Source of the DNA: Henckelia pumila | Lineage: Eukaryota > Streptophyta > Magnoliopsida > Lamiales > Gesneriaceae | Length of the DNA stretch: 64,000 nt | NCBI RefSeq assembly: GCF_033568475.1 | Contig: NC_133123.1 | Coordinates: forward strand, 2,790,001 to 2,854,000 | Reading direction: 5' to 3' | Part shown: positions 34,240 to 47,391 of the stretch, one piece after another | Layout of the letters: each line of letters opens with the position of its first letter | Numbering within the stretch: position 1 is the first letter of the stretch | Translations under genes and position numbers: made by a program | Notes under the pieces: model-generated | Seen by the model: the letters and a program-made list of their open reading frames with translations, nothing else | Databases searched by the model: none | What the model was told of the DNA's origin: nothing

Positions 34240-35529
34240 TGTAGTGACCCTTACCTGGATCACTTACTAAACAGAACTTAGGCATGCAATTAACTTAATT
34301 AAACAGATATCAGAATAATCTTGCGGAAACCATAAATAAATACAAACCCAAGGAAAGGAATCTGTAATTTATCCAAATATTATACAACCAAATCGAATAG
34401 TTGTATCAACCCAAAACAACAGAAATAAAACCTAGACGAAGCTCCGGCTGGCCAACCACTGCCTAGCCCCTCTTGGATCCACCCGCCTCGTCCAATCGCA
34501 AACCTGCCCCATGGAATAGGGTGTCCAGAAACACAGAGTACGAGACGTGAGCATAAAACGCTCAGTACGAGAGTATGAGTATACATGCATGCAAAGTGAA
34601 CTCCCTATAAACTCGAGGTTAAGGATCAGATAACAGAGATAGACCGGGCCCTGGTATGTAGCACGCTGTGCCGTCGCTTCAGGAGGTGGCTCCCATACCA
34701 TAATACCAGTGGATATGCCGGACCCAAATCGATAGAAGTCCAACCACTACCAGGATAGGGAAAAACCCTACTAACAGATATCTCGAAGGAGATAGCTCAG
34801 TATGCAAATAAATGCAGCATAAGTCAATGACATATAAATCATACAGTCACATAATACATGCATACTCAGTCAGGATATCTCGAACAGTACTTCCGTACCT
34901 CAAAATAGTGCAAGCTCTACCAACTCTAGGTCCACGCCTATAGTCTGTTCTACACTGCCAAATGATACTACTATCATTAAAGTGCTCTAAAAGCCTTAAT
35001 CAAACTATTGCATACTCCTAAATATTTATAGGAAGCAAAAGTTATACCTTCGTTCGTCGTTAGCCCTTTGATTGTCGATGCCTCCAGAACTTGGGCACAA
35101 CTCCGCTACGACTATCGAATGCCTCGAAGACTCCCGAGTCAAGCCTAGGAAGGCTAGAACAACTCGAATACGACTAGAGTAGAGAGGAAATCCGGAATTG
35201 GCAATTGAAAATGAATTCTCGGCCTTTTATTTATAGACAACGATCGGAGCTTCCGATCCTCGATCGGAACGTTCGATCCTGCCATCGGAGCTTTCGAAGA
35301 TCCTGATCTGCCACGTGTCAAAATATCACTTGTTGACTTCGGATAGGGGTGATCGGAGCTTCCGATCCTGATCGGAGCTTCCGATCTTGCCACACGTCAT
35401 GCCTAACGTAATACCATTGGAGCTTCCGATCCTGCATCGGAGCTTACGATCCTGTTCGGAGCTTCCGAACTCTATCCAAGTAATTATGATTAATTCCTTA
35501 ATTACTTATTTTAGTTACGGGCTACTACA
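34240..35529 (-). repeat. 3' LTR of the Tekay-type element
   Basis: 1,290 bp, closely similar to the other LTR. It has eight copies of the near-palindrome (35243-35475); the TATA box is at 35228-35236. The LTRs differ in copy number of the repeat and by scattered substitutions. Confidence 0.9.
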
Positions 35530-35662
35530 TTCTTTCCCACTTAAGATATTTCGTCCTCGAAATCAGATCTTAAGTACTGAATATAATACAGAAATCAGAA
35601 ACATTCTTTATTCAAATCAAACGTTTATAGAGTTTGCAACTGAACACAACTTAAGAATGAAA

Positions 35663-38600
35663 TCAAAACAACTCAGGATGGTCTTCACGCATCTTTTCCT
35701 CAAGCTCCCAAGTAGCTTCCTCAGTGCCTTGGCGCTGCCACTGAACTAAAACCAAAGGAATGACTTTGTTCCGTAAAACCTTATCCTTATAATCCAGGAT
35801 ACGAATAGGTTTCTCAACATAGGTCAAATCCTTGTTCACCTGAACCTCAGACCGCTGCAGAATATGAGATTCATCCGCCACATACCGTCGCAACAGAGAT
35901 ACGTGGAACACGTCGTGGATACTGGATAGATGCGGTGGCAAAGCTAGTCGATAAGCCAAATTGCCAATGCTCTCCAAGATCTCAAACGGACCGATAAACC
36001 TGAGAGATAAATTGCCCTTAAGGCAAAATCTGAGAATCTTTCGGAAAGGTGACACTCTCAGAAACACTTTCTCTCCGACATCGAACTGCAAAGGCCTACG
36101 CTTGATATTAGCATAGCTGGCCTGACGATCCTGTGCAGTCTTAATCCGTTTCTTGATCTGATCAACAATGTCTATCGCCTGCTGGATAAACTCCGGTCCC
36201 TCAGCCTGTGTAACACCCGGTATTTTTAAATACGTAAATCCGCATGCATAATTAGGGTATTTAATTATTTAAATTTATGATTTATGGGTTAAATAATTAT
36301 TTGAATTATTTGTGCATGATTTAATTTATTTTTAAGCATTTAACCCATAATTAGTGATTTTTATGATTTTTAGTATTTTAATTATTTTATCGCGTAGACG
36401 GGACCGTGGACGGACGAGATGACAACTTTCTATCCAATTTATTTCATGAGCCTTTTTAGAGCCCAAAAATATTATTTTGAGTTTTAGTTCCTCAAAATTT
36501 TTAGTATTTAATTTTATATAATTTTAGGAGTCCGTTTTTATTCAAAATAAGCCAAAATAATGACTTTTTATTATTTTTAAAATTTCCTTAATTATATATT
36601 TCGGGATTTATGATTTAGTATCAGATTTAAATCTTTTAAGTGGAGTTTAAATTATATTATTTTGTATATTACTAACCTAATTAATTATATTATCTATCTA
36701 CCTAATTTTAATTATTTTAAAAACCTAAAACTTCTACCCAACTCCACGCCCAAGACCTATCAGCCGCCTCCCCACTATTCCTCATCCTCTTCAGCCTCCA
36801 TTGCCACGCTCCAGCAGCTTCCAGCACCTCCATATCCTCAACTCTTGTGGTTTTCAAGTCAAATCATCGTCCCGTCGTCCCGGACTCGTCGCCTTCTCGT
36901 TTTCTCTACTATTTCGGTGAAAGGCATGATTTTCCTTCTCTTTTCTTCTCCATATCAGTATATGCATGTGTGTATCGTGTATACATCAGACTTTTCCAAG
37001 ATTTTTCCAGAAAGTTTCGGTTTTGGATGTTGCATCTTGTTCTTGCATTGTTTTGGTTTGCATACTCACGTTTCTTGCATGGATTGATCATGGCTGCTGC
37101 TCCTTGGTTGGAGACATGTATCAGGGTCCCTAGGGTCGAGTCAAGTCGGGGTTTGAGGCTAAGATAGGCAGGAAATGAAGTTCTTCACTTCTGATGCTCC
37201 TGTCGCGCAGGTTTAGGGTTCTGAGGAAGAAGACTTTGATCTCCTTCCTCAGGCCACTATTTTGGGTGAGGTTTGTTGGGTTGGAACCTACTAGATGTTG
37301 GCTAAGTTTTTGCAAGTGGTTTCACGGTTTTAGGTGGTCGGAATCTCGAGAACGAAGCAAAACGCCACAGCTGCTCCTGTCTGCACGCGAGCTGCGGGTA
37401 GGCTGTTTTGCAGAGCTTCGTTCTCCCTCTATACTTGATGGTTTGGGCTGGTTCTTACATGGTTGGAAACGTCTTGAAGAGGGCTAGAGGTAGGTGGTGG
37501 TGAGCCGACCATTGGGTGGCCGGAGCATGGCGGCCGCTGGTGTTCTTTGCCGCTGCTCGCACAGCCGAGAGCAGAAAATGGGGGAATCGGTTTTGTGGGT
37601 TTGGGCTGAGTTGGGTCGGGTCAGGGTGAGCTAGGGTCGGGTTAAGTTGGTCCGGGTCCGGGTTTTGTGGGCCGGGCTCGAGTCTTTTTATTTTTAAAGT
37701 ATTTTATGAATTAATTGGATTTTTGGACCTAGAATGTTTTATGGGCTTTAAATTATTTTAATTGGGCTTAGAACAATTTTATTGGGCTTAAGTATGTTAT
37801 TGGGCCAGATTTGAGTAATTGGGCTTGAGTGTTAGGGCCAGAAGTCCAGAACAATCCATGAGAAATTTGCATGTGTCCTGATTATATATTTAATTATTTT
37901 TATGCATTGAAGTTATTTTAATATTTATATGTTAGTAAGAAATTAAATTAAATATATAAGAAGGATACACATGTTTATTTAAGTACATGCATTCATGAAA
38001 TAATATTTTATGCATGATTTAATGTTTAAGGTTGAGCAAGAAAATATTTTATGTTGGAAGTTGAAGTAGTGTGACAATTTAAGGGGGATTCGTCCCCATA
38101 TGATTGAAGGGCAGTTTACTGCCAATTTAAGAGGTGATTCGTCACCGGCCACGTACGTTGGTTTCCATGCTGATCAGTATTTAATGTATGATTTAAGGTT
38201 ACACTATGGATACAACCATGCTATGTTAGAAAATTAATTTGCTCAACAATGTTATGTATTATGTTATATAAGTTTATTTAATTTAAGTTATGTTATGTTT
38301 ATGATACTTTAAGCATGCTTATTCATGTATATGTTATGTATTAGAATTTAATTGTTTTAAATTATTTTAAACCCTTGTTATGTTAGCATGTTGGGCCTCT
38401 AGGCTCACTACACTGGTATGGTGCAGGTGAGGACGTTGAGGATGATGTTGTACCCACCGGAGGCGAGGATGTATGAGCAGACATGCAGTGACCCCGTGAC
38501 CGTGATAGATGTCTGAGTCACATGCATGTTTTATTTATGTCAGCATGTTACATTTTATATTATTTTTTTCAGCGGTTGTGAATTTTGAATATTTTATGGA

Positions 38601-41600
38601 ATATTGTCAGTGCATGCAAATTTTAATCATTTTATTTATGCAGTATTTTTAATTAAATGTTTGACTCAGATGTTTATTTTATTTTAAAGAATGCATTTTT
38701 ATTTAAGTATTTAATTGTTTATTTATTTATTTATTTATTTTAAATCTTTTTATTCTGTGCATATATGTATGGGCATATATGTACATATTTTATTCAGTAA
38801 GTATAAAAAAAAAAATCCGCATATTTATTTATTAATTATAGAGTTAGGGTCGTTTCAGCCTGTCTCTCCCCCACTTCTTCCCAGAAGAGTGGAGTACGAC
38901 AACGTCGCCCGTACAATGCCTCAAAAGGTGCCATCCCAATACTAGTATGATAGCTGTTGTTGTACGCGAACTCGATCAATGGCAAATGATCCTGCCGGGC
39001 TGAACCAAAATCCATGACGCACGCTCTAAGCATATCCTCCAAAGTACGGATAGTGCGCTCCGACTGACCATCAGTCTTCGGATGATAGACAGTACTCAAA
39101 CTGAGAGTAGTACCCATCGCACGCTGAACACTCCCCCAGAATCTAGAAGTAAACCTGATTCCCGATCGCCTACAATGCTCACAGGCACTCCATGAAGTCG
39201 AACGATCTCCTGAATGTACATCCGTGCCATGCGATCCACAGAGTACTCTAGGCTATAGGCAATGAAATGCGCTGACTTGGTGAGTCAATCCACCACAACC
39301 CAGATAGCATCACAGTTCCTCGGGGATACCGGCAAATGGGTCACAAAGTCCATTGTGATAAACTCCCATTTTCATTCAGGAATAGGCAGACTGTGAAGCA
39401 ATCCTCCAGGTCGTCGGTGCTCTGCCTTGACCTGTTGACACACTAAAAATCTCGAAAAAAACTGATAAACACTGCGTTTCATTCCCTTCCACCAGAAACG
39501 AGTACGTAGATCCTTGTACATCTTGTTGCTCCCAGGATGAATACTCAACTTAGTACGATGTGCCTGAGACAAAATCTCCTCTCGCAACTCTACATCCTGC
39601 GGAATCACAAGCCTACCAGACAAACACAGAAAGTCATCTGACTGATAATGAAATCTAGACGAGCTACCCTCGTTAGCTAGACGAGCTAAATGCTGGGTCT
39701 TCGAATCAGACATCTGAGCATCTCGAATCTGCGAATACAAAGCTGGCTCAGATAATATCGCAAACATCTGGATACTCTGCATACCTTTCTTATGCTTGAT
39801 GGTATATCCCGAAGTACAACAGTCACTGATCGCACTAGACATCGAACAAGTCTGAAGTGCGGATAGTCGCACCTTGCGACTCAAAGCATCAGCGGTGAGA
39901 TTAGCAGCTCCCGGATGGTACTTAATCTCGCAATCATAGTCCTTAAGCAAGTCCATCCAACGTCTCTGCCTCATGTTCAACTCCGCCTGAGTGAACAAAT
40001 ACTTGAGACTCTTATGGTCGGTGAAGATCTCAAATTTCTCGTCATACAGATAATGACGCCAGATCTTCAAAGCGAACACAATGGCTGCCAATTCCAAATC
40101 ATGGACTGGGTAGTTGTCCTCGTGAAGCTTCAGCTGTCTAGAAGCGTATGCGATCACATGCCCATTCTGAGTCAGGACACAACCTAACCCCTGAAGAGAA
40201 GCATCAGTGTACACCACATACCCTCCAGATCCTGACGATAATGCCAACACCGGCGCAGAAGTCAATCGTCGTCGAAGCTCACAGAAATTCTCCTCACACT
40301 CGGAGGACCACTCGAAATCCACACGCTTGCGGGTAAGCTGCGTCAAAGGTCGAGCTAGTTGAGAGAAGTTCAGAATGAAACGACGATAATACCCTGCTAG
40401 ACCCAGAAAACTACGGATCTCAGCAACCGTCGTCGGACGCGACCAATTAAGTACTGCTTCAATCTTGCTTGGATCAACAGAAATCCCCTCCCTGGATATG
40501 ATATGGCCAAGAAACACCACTCGATTCATCCAAAACTCACACTTGCTCAGCTTGGCGTACAGCTACTCATCCCGAAGAGTCTGCAGTACCAACCGCAAGT
40601 GAGAAACGTGCTCTTCCGTATTACGCAAATACACCAAGATGTCGTCAATGAAGACCACGACAAACTTGTCCAAATACTCCCTGAAGACACGGTTCATTAG
40701 ATCCATGAACATAGCCGGCGCATTAGTCAAACCAAATGACATCACTAGGAATTCGTAATGCCCATAGCGAGTACGGAATGCAGTCTTGGCTACGTCCTGA
40801 TCACGGACTCTCAACTGATGATACCCAGATCTTAAGTCAATCTTTGAGTAAACTGTCGTGCCCTGCAGCTGATCAAACAAGTCATCAATGCGAGGCAACG
40901 GATACTTGTTCTTCACTGTAATACGATTCAGCTGCCTATGGTCAATGCACAGCCGCATCGACCCGTCCTTCTTCTTCACGAAGAGAACAGGAGCTCCCCA
41001 AGGAGATACACTAGGACGAATGTATCCCTTGTCCAAAAGATCCTGTAGCTGATTCTTCAACACGCATCTCTGACGGAGCCAGACGATACGGTGCTCGAGA
41101 AATAGGTGAAGTACCCGGCATCAACTCTATGCCAAACTCGACTTCCCTAGCAGGAGGAAAACCCGGAATCTCATCAGGAAATACATCTGGAAATTCATCC
41201 ACAACAGGAATGCTCTCTATACCAATACTCTCAGTGGACAAATCAACTGCATAGATAAGGTAGCCTTCCCCGCCAGACTCTAGAGCTCGACAGGCTCTCA
41301 AAGCTGATACTAAAGGCATCGGGGGTCGCGCTCCCTCTCCGTAGAAAAACCAGCTCTCACTCCCCTCCGGATGAAAGCGTACTAATCTCTGATAGCAGTC
41401 CACTGAAGCTCGATAGGTAGTCAACATATCTATTCCCAGAATGCAATCAAAGTCGTCCATCGCCAGGACCATGAGATTCGCTAACAGAATATTCCCTTCG
41501 AACTCTAAAGGGCAACCCATCACTAGACGCTTAGCCAAAGCTGATTGGCCTGTCGGAGTAGAAACAGACATCACTATGTCTAGTGCAATGCATGGTAACT

Positions 41601-42720
41601 TGTGCCTCTTAACAAAGCGTGCAGAAATGAAGGAATGAGATGCACCAGTGTCAATAAGTACAAGAGCAGGTATACCATAAAGCAGAAATGTACCTGCGAT
41701 GACTTTCTCATTCTTCTCCACTGCCTGATCATGTCTCAGGGCAAACACCTGGCCAGAAGCTCGTGGTCTCAAATGAGAACTCCCAGCAGGTTGTCCATGC
41801 GACCTCTGCTGAACGGTGGCCTGAGAACCAGATCCTGAACCGCCTCCCCCAGATAGTGGACAATCCCTCCGAATATGACCCACCTCGCCGCAACGGAAAC
41901 AAGCTCCATAAGCTCTACGGCACTTGTCGGATGGATGGTTTTTCCCACAGTGATCACACTTGTCCTTCCTACCAAAACGGACAATACCAGCAGAGCCAGA
42001 GGAAGAAGAAGTAGACCCAGACTTTTTGAAAGATTGGGCACGGGGACCCAAAGAACTAGCAGGTCTCGACTGAGAGAAAGACCTGTTCCGCCGAATACTG
42101 TCCTCCGCCTGGTGACAACGGCTCACCAAACCCTCGTAGGACGTGTCGTCACCAACCGCCACACGATCATGGATCTCAGGGTTAAGGCCCTGAAGGAACA
42201 TGTTATACTTCATATGGGAGCTGTCAGCAATCTCCGGACAATAAGATAACAGATCGAGAAACTTCTGCTGATATTCCTTGATACTCATGGCTCCCTGACG
42301 CAGACTCAGAAGCTCACCTACTTTTGCCTGTCGGAGAGCAGGAGGGAAATACATCTTATAGAAAGTTGTACGAAACTCGGCCCAGGTGACCACTCCTCTA
42401 GCCGAAACCAAAGGTGCAGAAGTAATCCTCCACCACCTACGCGCACGTCCATCCAGAAGATAACCCAGGGTCTCCATCTTCTGCTCCTTGGTGCAGTGGA
42501 AAGTCTGAAAAGTCATCTCCATGCGGTCTAACTAGTTTTCCGCATCCTCCGGAGACTCACCTCCAACTAAGGGCTTAGGACCCATAGCTAAGAATCGACG
42601 CACAGTGAAACGCTCGTCGTCATGATGATGATGACGTCGTTCTCGACGACGCTCTCGGTCGGCATCGCCCCAACGACCGCCTCCACTTCCATGGCTACTC
42701 TCATCATCGTAGTTTGTCAT
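35663..42720 (-). pseudogene. Tekay-type gag-pol polyprotein, broken and interrupted
   Basis: Gag starts at 42720 (MTNYDDESSHGS), with the Gag core (RARRWWRITSAP), knuckle CFRCGEVGHIRRDC and protease LIDTGASHSFIS. RT has [11 protein letters not shown] and the active site FIDDILVY near 40640. RNase H ([21 protein letters not shown]) and integrase (H2C2 region, [18 protein letters not shown]) follow. The C-terminus at 36091-35663 has LLRRYVADESH and a chromodomain-like block (VLVQWQRQGTEEATWELEE). Breaks: TAG 42532-42534, shift near 41050, TAG 40563-40565, TGA 39372-39374, shift near 39150. The nested LTR (36209-38857) then splits integrase. Confidence 0.88.
36209..38857. mobile_element. Solo LTR, 2.65 kb, inside the Tekay integrase
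   Basis: It begins TGTAACACCCGG and ends GGGTCGTTTCA and is flanked by GCCTG on both sides (36204-36208 and 38858-38862). The integrase reading frame continues on either side. No internal region remains, so it is the product of recombination between the two LTRs of a Gypsy-type element. The 3' 0.9 kb is closely similar to 52920-53816. Short frames within it are not supported as genes. Confidence 0.88.
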
Positions 42721-42785
42721 CTACAAAAATACCTCATGATGAGACTAAATCCCAAGAATACTTTTGCATGCTCTGATACCATAAA

Positions 42786-44094
42786 TGTAGTGACCCTTAC
42801 CTGGATCACTTACTAAACAGAACTTAGGCATGCAATTAACTTAATTAAACAGATATCAGAATAATCTTGCGGAAACCATAAACAAATACAAACCCAAGGA
42901 AAGGAATCTGTAATTTATCCAAATATTATGCAACCAAATCGAATAGCTGTATCAACCCAAAACAACAGAAATAAAACCTAGACGAAGCTCCAACTGGCCA
43001 ACCACTGCCTAGCCCCTCTTGGATCCACCCGCCTCGTCCAATCGCAAACCTGCCCCATGGAATAGGGTGCCCAGAAATACAGAGTACGAGACGTGAGCAT
43101 AAAACGCTCAGTACGAGAGTATGAGTATACATGCATGCAAAGTGAACTCCCTATAAACTCGAGGTCAAGGATCAGATAACAGAGATAGACCGGGCCCTGG
43201 TATGTAGCATGCTGTGCCGTCGCTTCAGGAGGTGGCTCCCATACCATAATACCAATGGATATGCCGGACCTAAATCGATGGAAGTCCAACCACTAACAGG
43301 ATAGGAAAAAACCCTACTAACAGACATCTCGAAGGAGATAGCTCAGTATGCAAATGAATGCAGCATAAATCAATGACATATAAACCATGCAGTCACATAA
43401 TACATGCATACTCAGTCAGGATATCTCGAACAGTACTTCCGTACCTCAAAACAGTGCAAGCTCTACCAACTCTAGGTCCACGCCTATAGTCTGTTCTACA
43501 CTGCCAAATGATACTACTATCATTAAAGTGCTCTAAAAGCCTTAATCAAACTATTGCATACTCCTAAATATTTATAGGAAGCAAAAGTTATGCCTTCGTC
43601 CGTCGTTAGCTCTTTGATTGTCGATGCCTCCAGAACTTGGGCACAACTCCGCTATGATTATCGAATGCCTTGACGACTCCCGGGTCAAACCTAGGAAGGC
43701 TAGAACAACTCGAATACGACTAGAGTAGAGAGGAAATCGAATTGGCAATTGAAAATGAATTCTCGGCCTTCTATTTATAGACAACGATCGGAGCTTCCGA
43801 TCCTCGATCGGAACGTCCGAACCTCGATCGGAACGTCCAATCCTGCCATCGGAGCTTCCGAAGATCCTGATCTGCCACGTGTCAAAATATCACTTGTTGA
43901 CTTCGGATAGGGGTGATCGGAGCTTCCGATCCTGATCGGAGCTTCCGATCTTGCCACACGTCATGCCTAACGTAATACCATCGGAGCTTCCAATCCTGTT
44001 CGGAGCTTCCGAACTCATCTTCGGAGCTTCCGAACTCTATCCAAGTAATTATGATCAATTCCTTAATTATTGATTTTGGTTACGGACTACTACA
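42786..44094 (-). repeat. 5' LTR of the Tekay-type element
   Basis: 1,309 bp. In minus-strand reading the first 300 bases (U3) hold nine copies of a GATCGGAGCTTCCGATC-like near-palindrome (about 43785-44035), directly upstream of a TATA box (minus CTATAAATAG, plus 43771-43780). Confidence 0.9.
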
Positions 44095-44627
44095 TGCATA
44101 CACTCCATCTACAATTAAAATTTACAAATAATTATACTGATAATTAACCAGCAATATACATATATATATAGACCAAGAATTATAGAAATTTCCTCCTCCC
44201 TTGGACATAGCAATAATCCAGCCAAATCCCACTGCTCTCAAGTTTCTTGAAGGGAAGATTCCTTGGTTCCACACCATGGTTCCACATAGTCACACCAGAT
44301 CTTTAATTGATTTTCTTCTTTTTTGATTCTTAACCTAGAAAATTAATCCTCAGTTGACTAAGGATTTGTATGCAATAAAATGTGATAGTGACTTCTAATA
44401 TTAGAAAAAGGTGATTTTGTTGATTTAAGTGTATCATTTTTTAATCAATTCATCTCATCACTCATGTTATAGATGACCAATAGTACCGCACGTAATTATC
44501 TATAATAACACTCCCATTTGCGTGTTAGTCATACTATAAAACAGATACGGGCAAACATAATTTCAATAAACTTCATCGACCTATATAAAGCTCTACCTAG
44601 TGAATCATTTTTCGCAGTCAATTAAGA

Positions 44628-44894
44628 ATGGAGGTTTACTTTTCCGGTCATAATGTTGCCTTCGGTTTGGGAATTCTTGGTATATTTCATTATTCATACC
44701 CTGAATTTTTTTTTTGTTAGCAAGTTGTTGGTTTCTAAAAATATTTTATACTAACTTCACTTCGTTTTTTTGTCTATTTTTCAGCTGGGATAAATGTTGT
44801 GCGTGTTACTGTTTGCCTTGCTCGATGGTCAAATCATCATTTAGAAGTGCCAACAAATTATACCACCGAAGTTAGAGTAGTACTCATGATGTAA
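44628..44894 (+). CDS. Putative two-exon micro-gene, array copy 2
   Basis: Exons 44628-44679 and 44785-44894, intron 105 bases. A TATA box CTATATAAAG is at 44581-44590. The predicted 53 residues keep RVTVCLARWSNHHLEVP but have AGIN for AGKN and TTEVRVVLMM at the end. The changes are substitutions without stops. The unspliced frame hits TAG in the intron, so a protein would need splicing. Confidence 0.4.
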
Positions 44895-45143
44895 AGCCAT
44901 TTAAGCGGAAATAACTACTTTCTAGAAAAGGAAAAAATTACCTCAAAGTCTCATACCTTTCTCTTGGCCAAAGATCACCCAAAATTTCCTTCGCGTCTCT
45001 ACCATGAGTAATATTATCCTTGTATCACAGCTACTCGAGCTCGACTTGGCTCATGTATGCCTATAATCAAGATAATGATACTATTTTTAAAAAATATCAT
45101 TTCACAACTTAATCATCATTTTGCATCACAACATACTAAGGTA

Positions 45144-45200
<57 letters not shown>

Positions 45201-45380
45201 TGATCATAGATTTTTTTTCACAAATTTTCTAAAAAAAAAATCAATAACAACTTAATTTTAGAATTTGCAAACACTATCTAAAAATAAATCATTTTTGCAG
45301 TGCTTATGTACCATGGCCGAACTTGAGGAAGATTCCAATCGCCATAAATGAAACAAATAGGAACAATGTTCAACAATAGA

Positions 45381-46839
45381 CAAGGGCGGATTCAGGATTT
45401 CAGTCTTGGGGGGGGGGGGGGGGGGGGGTCTCAAACTAAACACAAGATTCAAAAAAAATTAACATATCAGTTATATTCAACTAATTAAACATCAACTGTA
45501 TGTTTTGAACAAAATATTTGTAGATTAAAAAAAAATCGATGTTCATTAGAATTTTTGAAGTTTTTTATTATAATGTCAATACAAATATTTTTAGCAATTA
45601 ATTTCAATACATATCATCAATGCATCCAAAAAAAAATTGTCCTCCATTTTGCTATTATATATAATTTTGTTAATATTCATGATTGAGAATTAATTTTTTT
45701 CTAAAATAGCTATAGAGCTTGAAACTGTAATCACAAAAACGATCACTCTCAAAACAAACTCCTATATCGATCTCTATTGTTTCTCATTCTCTTTTATTTA
45801 TTTCAAATATGTTATTTAATTATTTTAAATATATATATATATATATGTATATATATGTATCATTTTATTTTATACTCATGAATTCGTCTCATATATATAC
45901 TTATTTTCCTCACATATTAACAATTTTTTTTTGAAAATGTCAATCGATAAATAACTTTCCAATATTATCTTATTTAATAAATACTTATATGGTGTAAAAA
46001 TATTATTGAAAATAATCTATATATGTAATAAAAATCTCAAATAAATATGAGCATGTTAATTTTAAATAAAAAAGTGGATAAAATATAATTAATTATTGTA
46101 CAAGTCTATATATTTTAGGGGAAAAAAACAAAAAAGTGATTATCTATGAAACAGAAATAGAGAGAGAGAGTGTGTGTGTAATTTTAGATGATAAATTTTA
46201 AATATATCAATAATCAATAAATATACAAATATTTTAGATAATTTGGAGTTGTTTTTTCAATTAATATGATATCTTCTTTCATTTTATTTGTTATTATAAT
46301 CTCATTTTATTTTATATAATTTTAGAGAAAAAATTTTAAAATTTTTAGGAAATAAATAATTTATCATTAATTAAAAAATAATAACAATTTAGTTAAAGAA
46401 GAAGGGGAATAATAAGAACAAATTAAGAAGGGGGAATAAGAAGAAGAAATTATGTATGTGTGACGTGAGAGAGGAGAAAAAAAATTTTAAAAAAAAAAAA
46501 AGAAAAAAGAGAGAAAATGAAAGATGAAGAATGAAAAGAAAGATAAGAAAAAATTAATAAAAAAGGAAAAAAGGAAACATAAGAGATAATGAGTGAATGA
46601 CGGGGAAAAGAAAAAAACAAAATTCAGATGAGAACATGTAGAACTAGGAATCGAACCCTGATAAAAAATGAACACGAAAGAACTTTTGCCACTAAGCTGC
46701 ATGAACTTTCTTTATATTTCTTAAGGGCCCATATTATATATACTAAAACTCATAAATATTAAATATATAAAACTAAAAAAAATTTAAATTTTCGCCCCCC
46801 CCCCCCTCCCCCCGGGGTCCTATGGTCGATCCGCCCCTG
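45381..46839. mobile_element. Non-autonomous hAT-like element, copy A
   Basis: The ends CAAGGGCGGATTCAGGAT...GATCCGCCCCTG are inverted and the flanking duplication is ACAATAGA (45373-45380 and 46840-46847), 8 bp as for hAT elements. The 1,459-bp interior has no transposase. It has a run of about 21 G (45408-45428) near one end and C12-T-C6 (46795-46813) near the other. A tRNA-like pair of Pol III boxes lies at 46647-46699 on the minus strand. Confidence 0.8.
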
Positions 46840-47391
46840 ACAATAGAAAAGGATCGTGCAGTGGACAAATAATCATGCAGACACTCCATCTACAATTAAA
46901 ATTTACAAATAATTCTAATTATAATTAACCAACAATATATATATATAGACCAAGAATTATAAAAATTTCTTCCTCCCTTGGACATAGTAATAATCCAGAC
47001 AAATCCCACTGCTCTCAAGTTTCTTGAAGGGTCGATTCCTTGGTTCCACATAGTCACACCAGATATTTAATTGATTTTCTTCTTTGTTGATTCTTCACCT
47101 AGAAAATTAATCCTCAGTTGACTAAGGATTTGTATGCAATAAAATGTGATAGTGACTTCTAATATTAGAAAAAGATGATTTTGTTGATTTAAGTGTATCA
47201 TTTTTTAATCAATTCATCTCATCACTCATGTTATAGATGACCAATAGTACCGCACGTAATTATCTATAATAACACTCCCATTTGCGTGTTAGTCATACTA
47301 TAAAACAGATACGGGCAAACATAATTTCAATAAACTTCATCGGCCTATATAAAGCTCTACCTAGTGAATCATTTTTCGCAGTCAATTAAGA

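Larger units (their letters stand above)
34240..44094 (-). mobile_element. Ty3/Gypsy Tekay/Del-type chromovirus, complete but decayed
   Basis: LTRs at 34240-35529 and 42786-44094 start TGTAGTGACCC and end ACTACA on the plus strand. The flanking duplication is TGCAT (34235-34239 and 44095-44099), and the empty site exists in the neighbouring units. Reading on the minus strand: PBS (42781-42770), gag, protease, RT, RNase H, integrase with a chromodomain-like C-terminus, and a polypurine tract at 35545-35530. Gypsy order plus that C-terminus place it in the chromovirus Tekay/Del group. It is broken by three nonsense codons, two frameshifts and a nested solo LTR. Confidence 0.92.

Noticed and set aside
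36662..37487. Several ORFs of 60-140 codons inside the solo LTR
   Set aside because: They overlap on both strands, have no domain, and lie within an LTR with clear ends.
46487..46702. Phe-rich minus-strand ORFs in the hAT-like elements (also 49108-49431)
   Set aside because: They are translations of A/T-rich low-complexity DNA and differ between the two copies.
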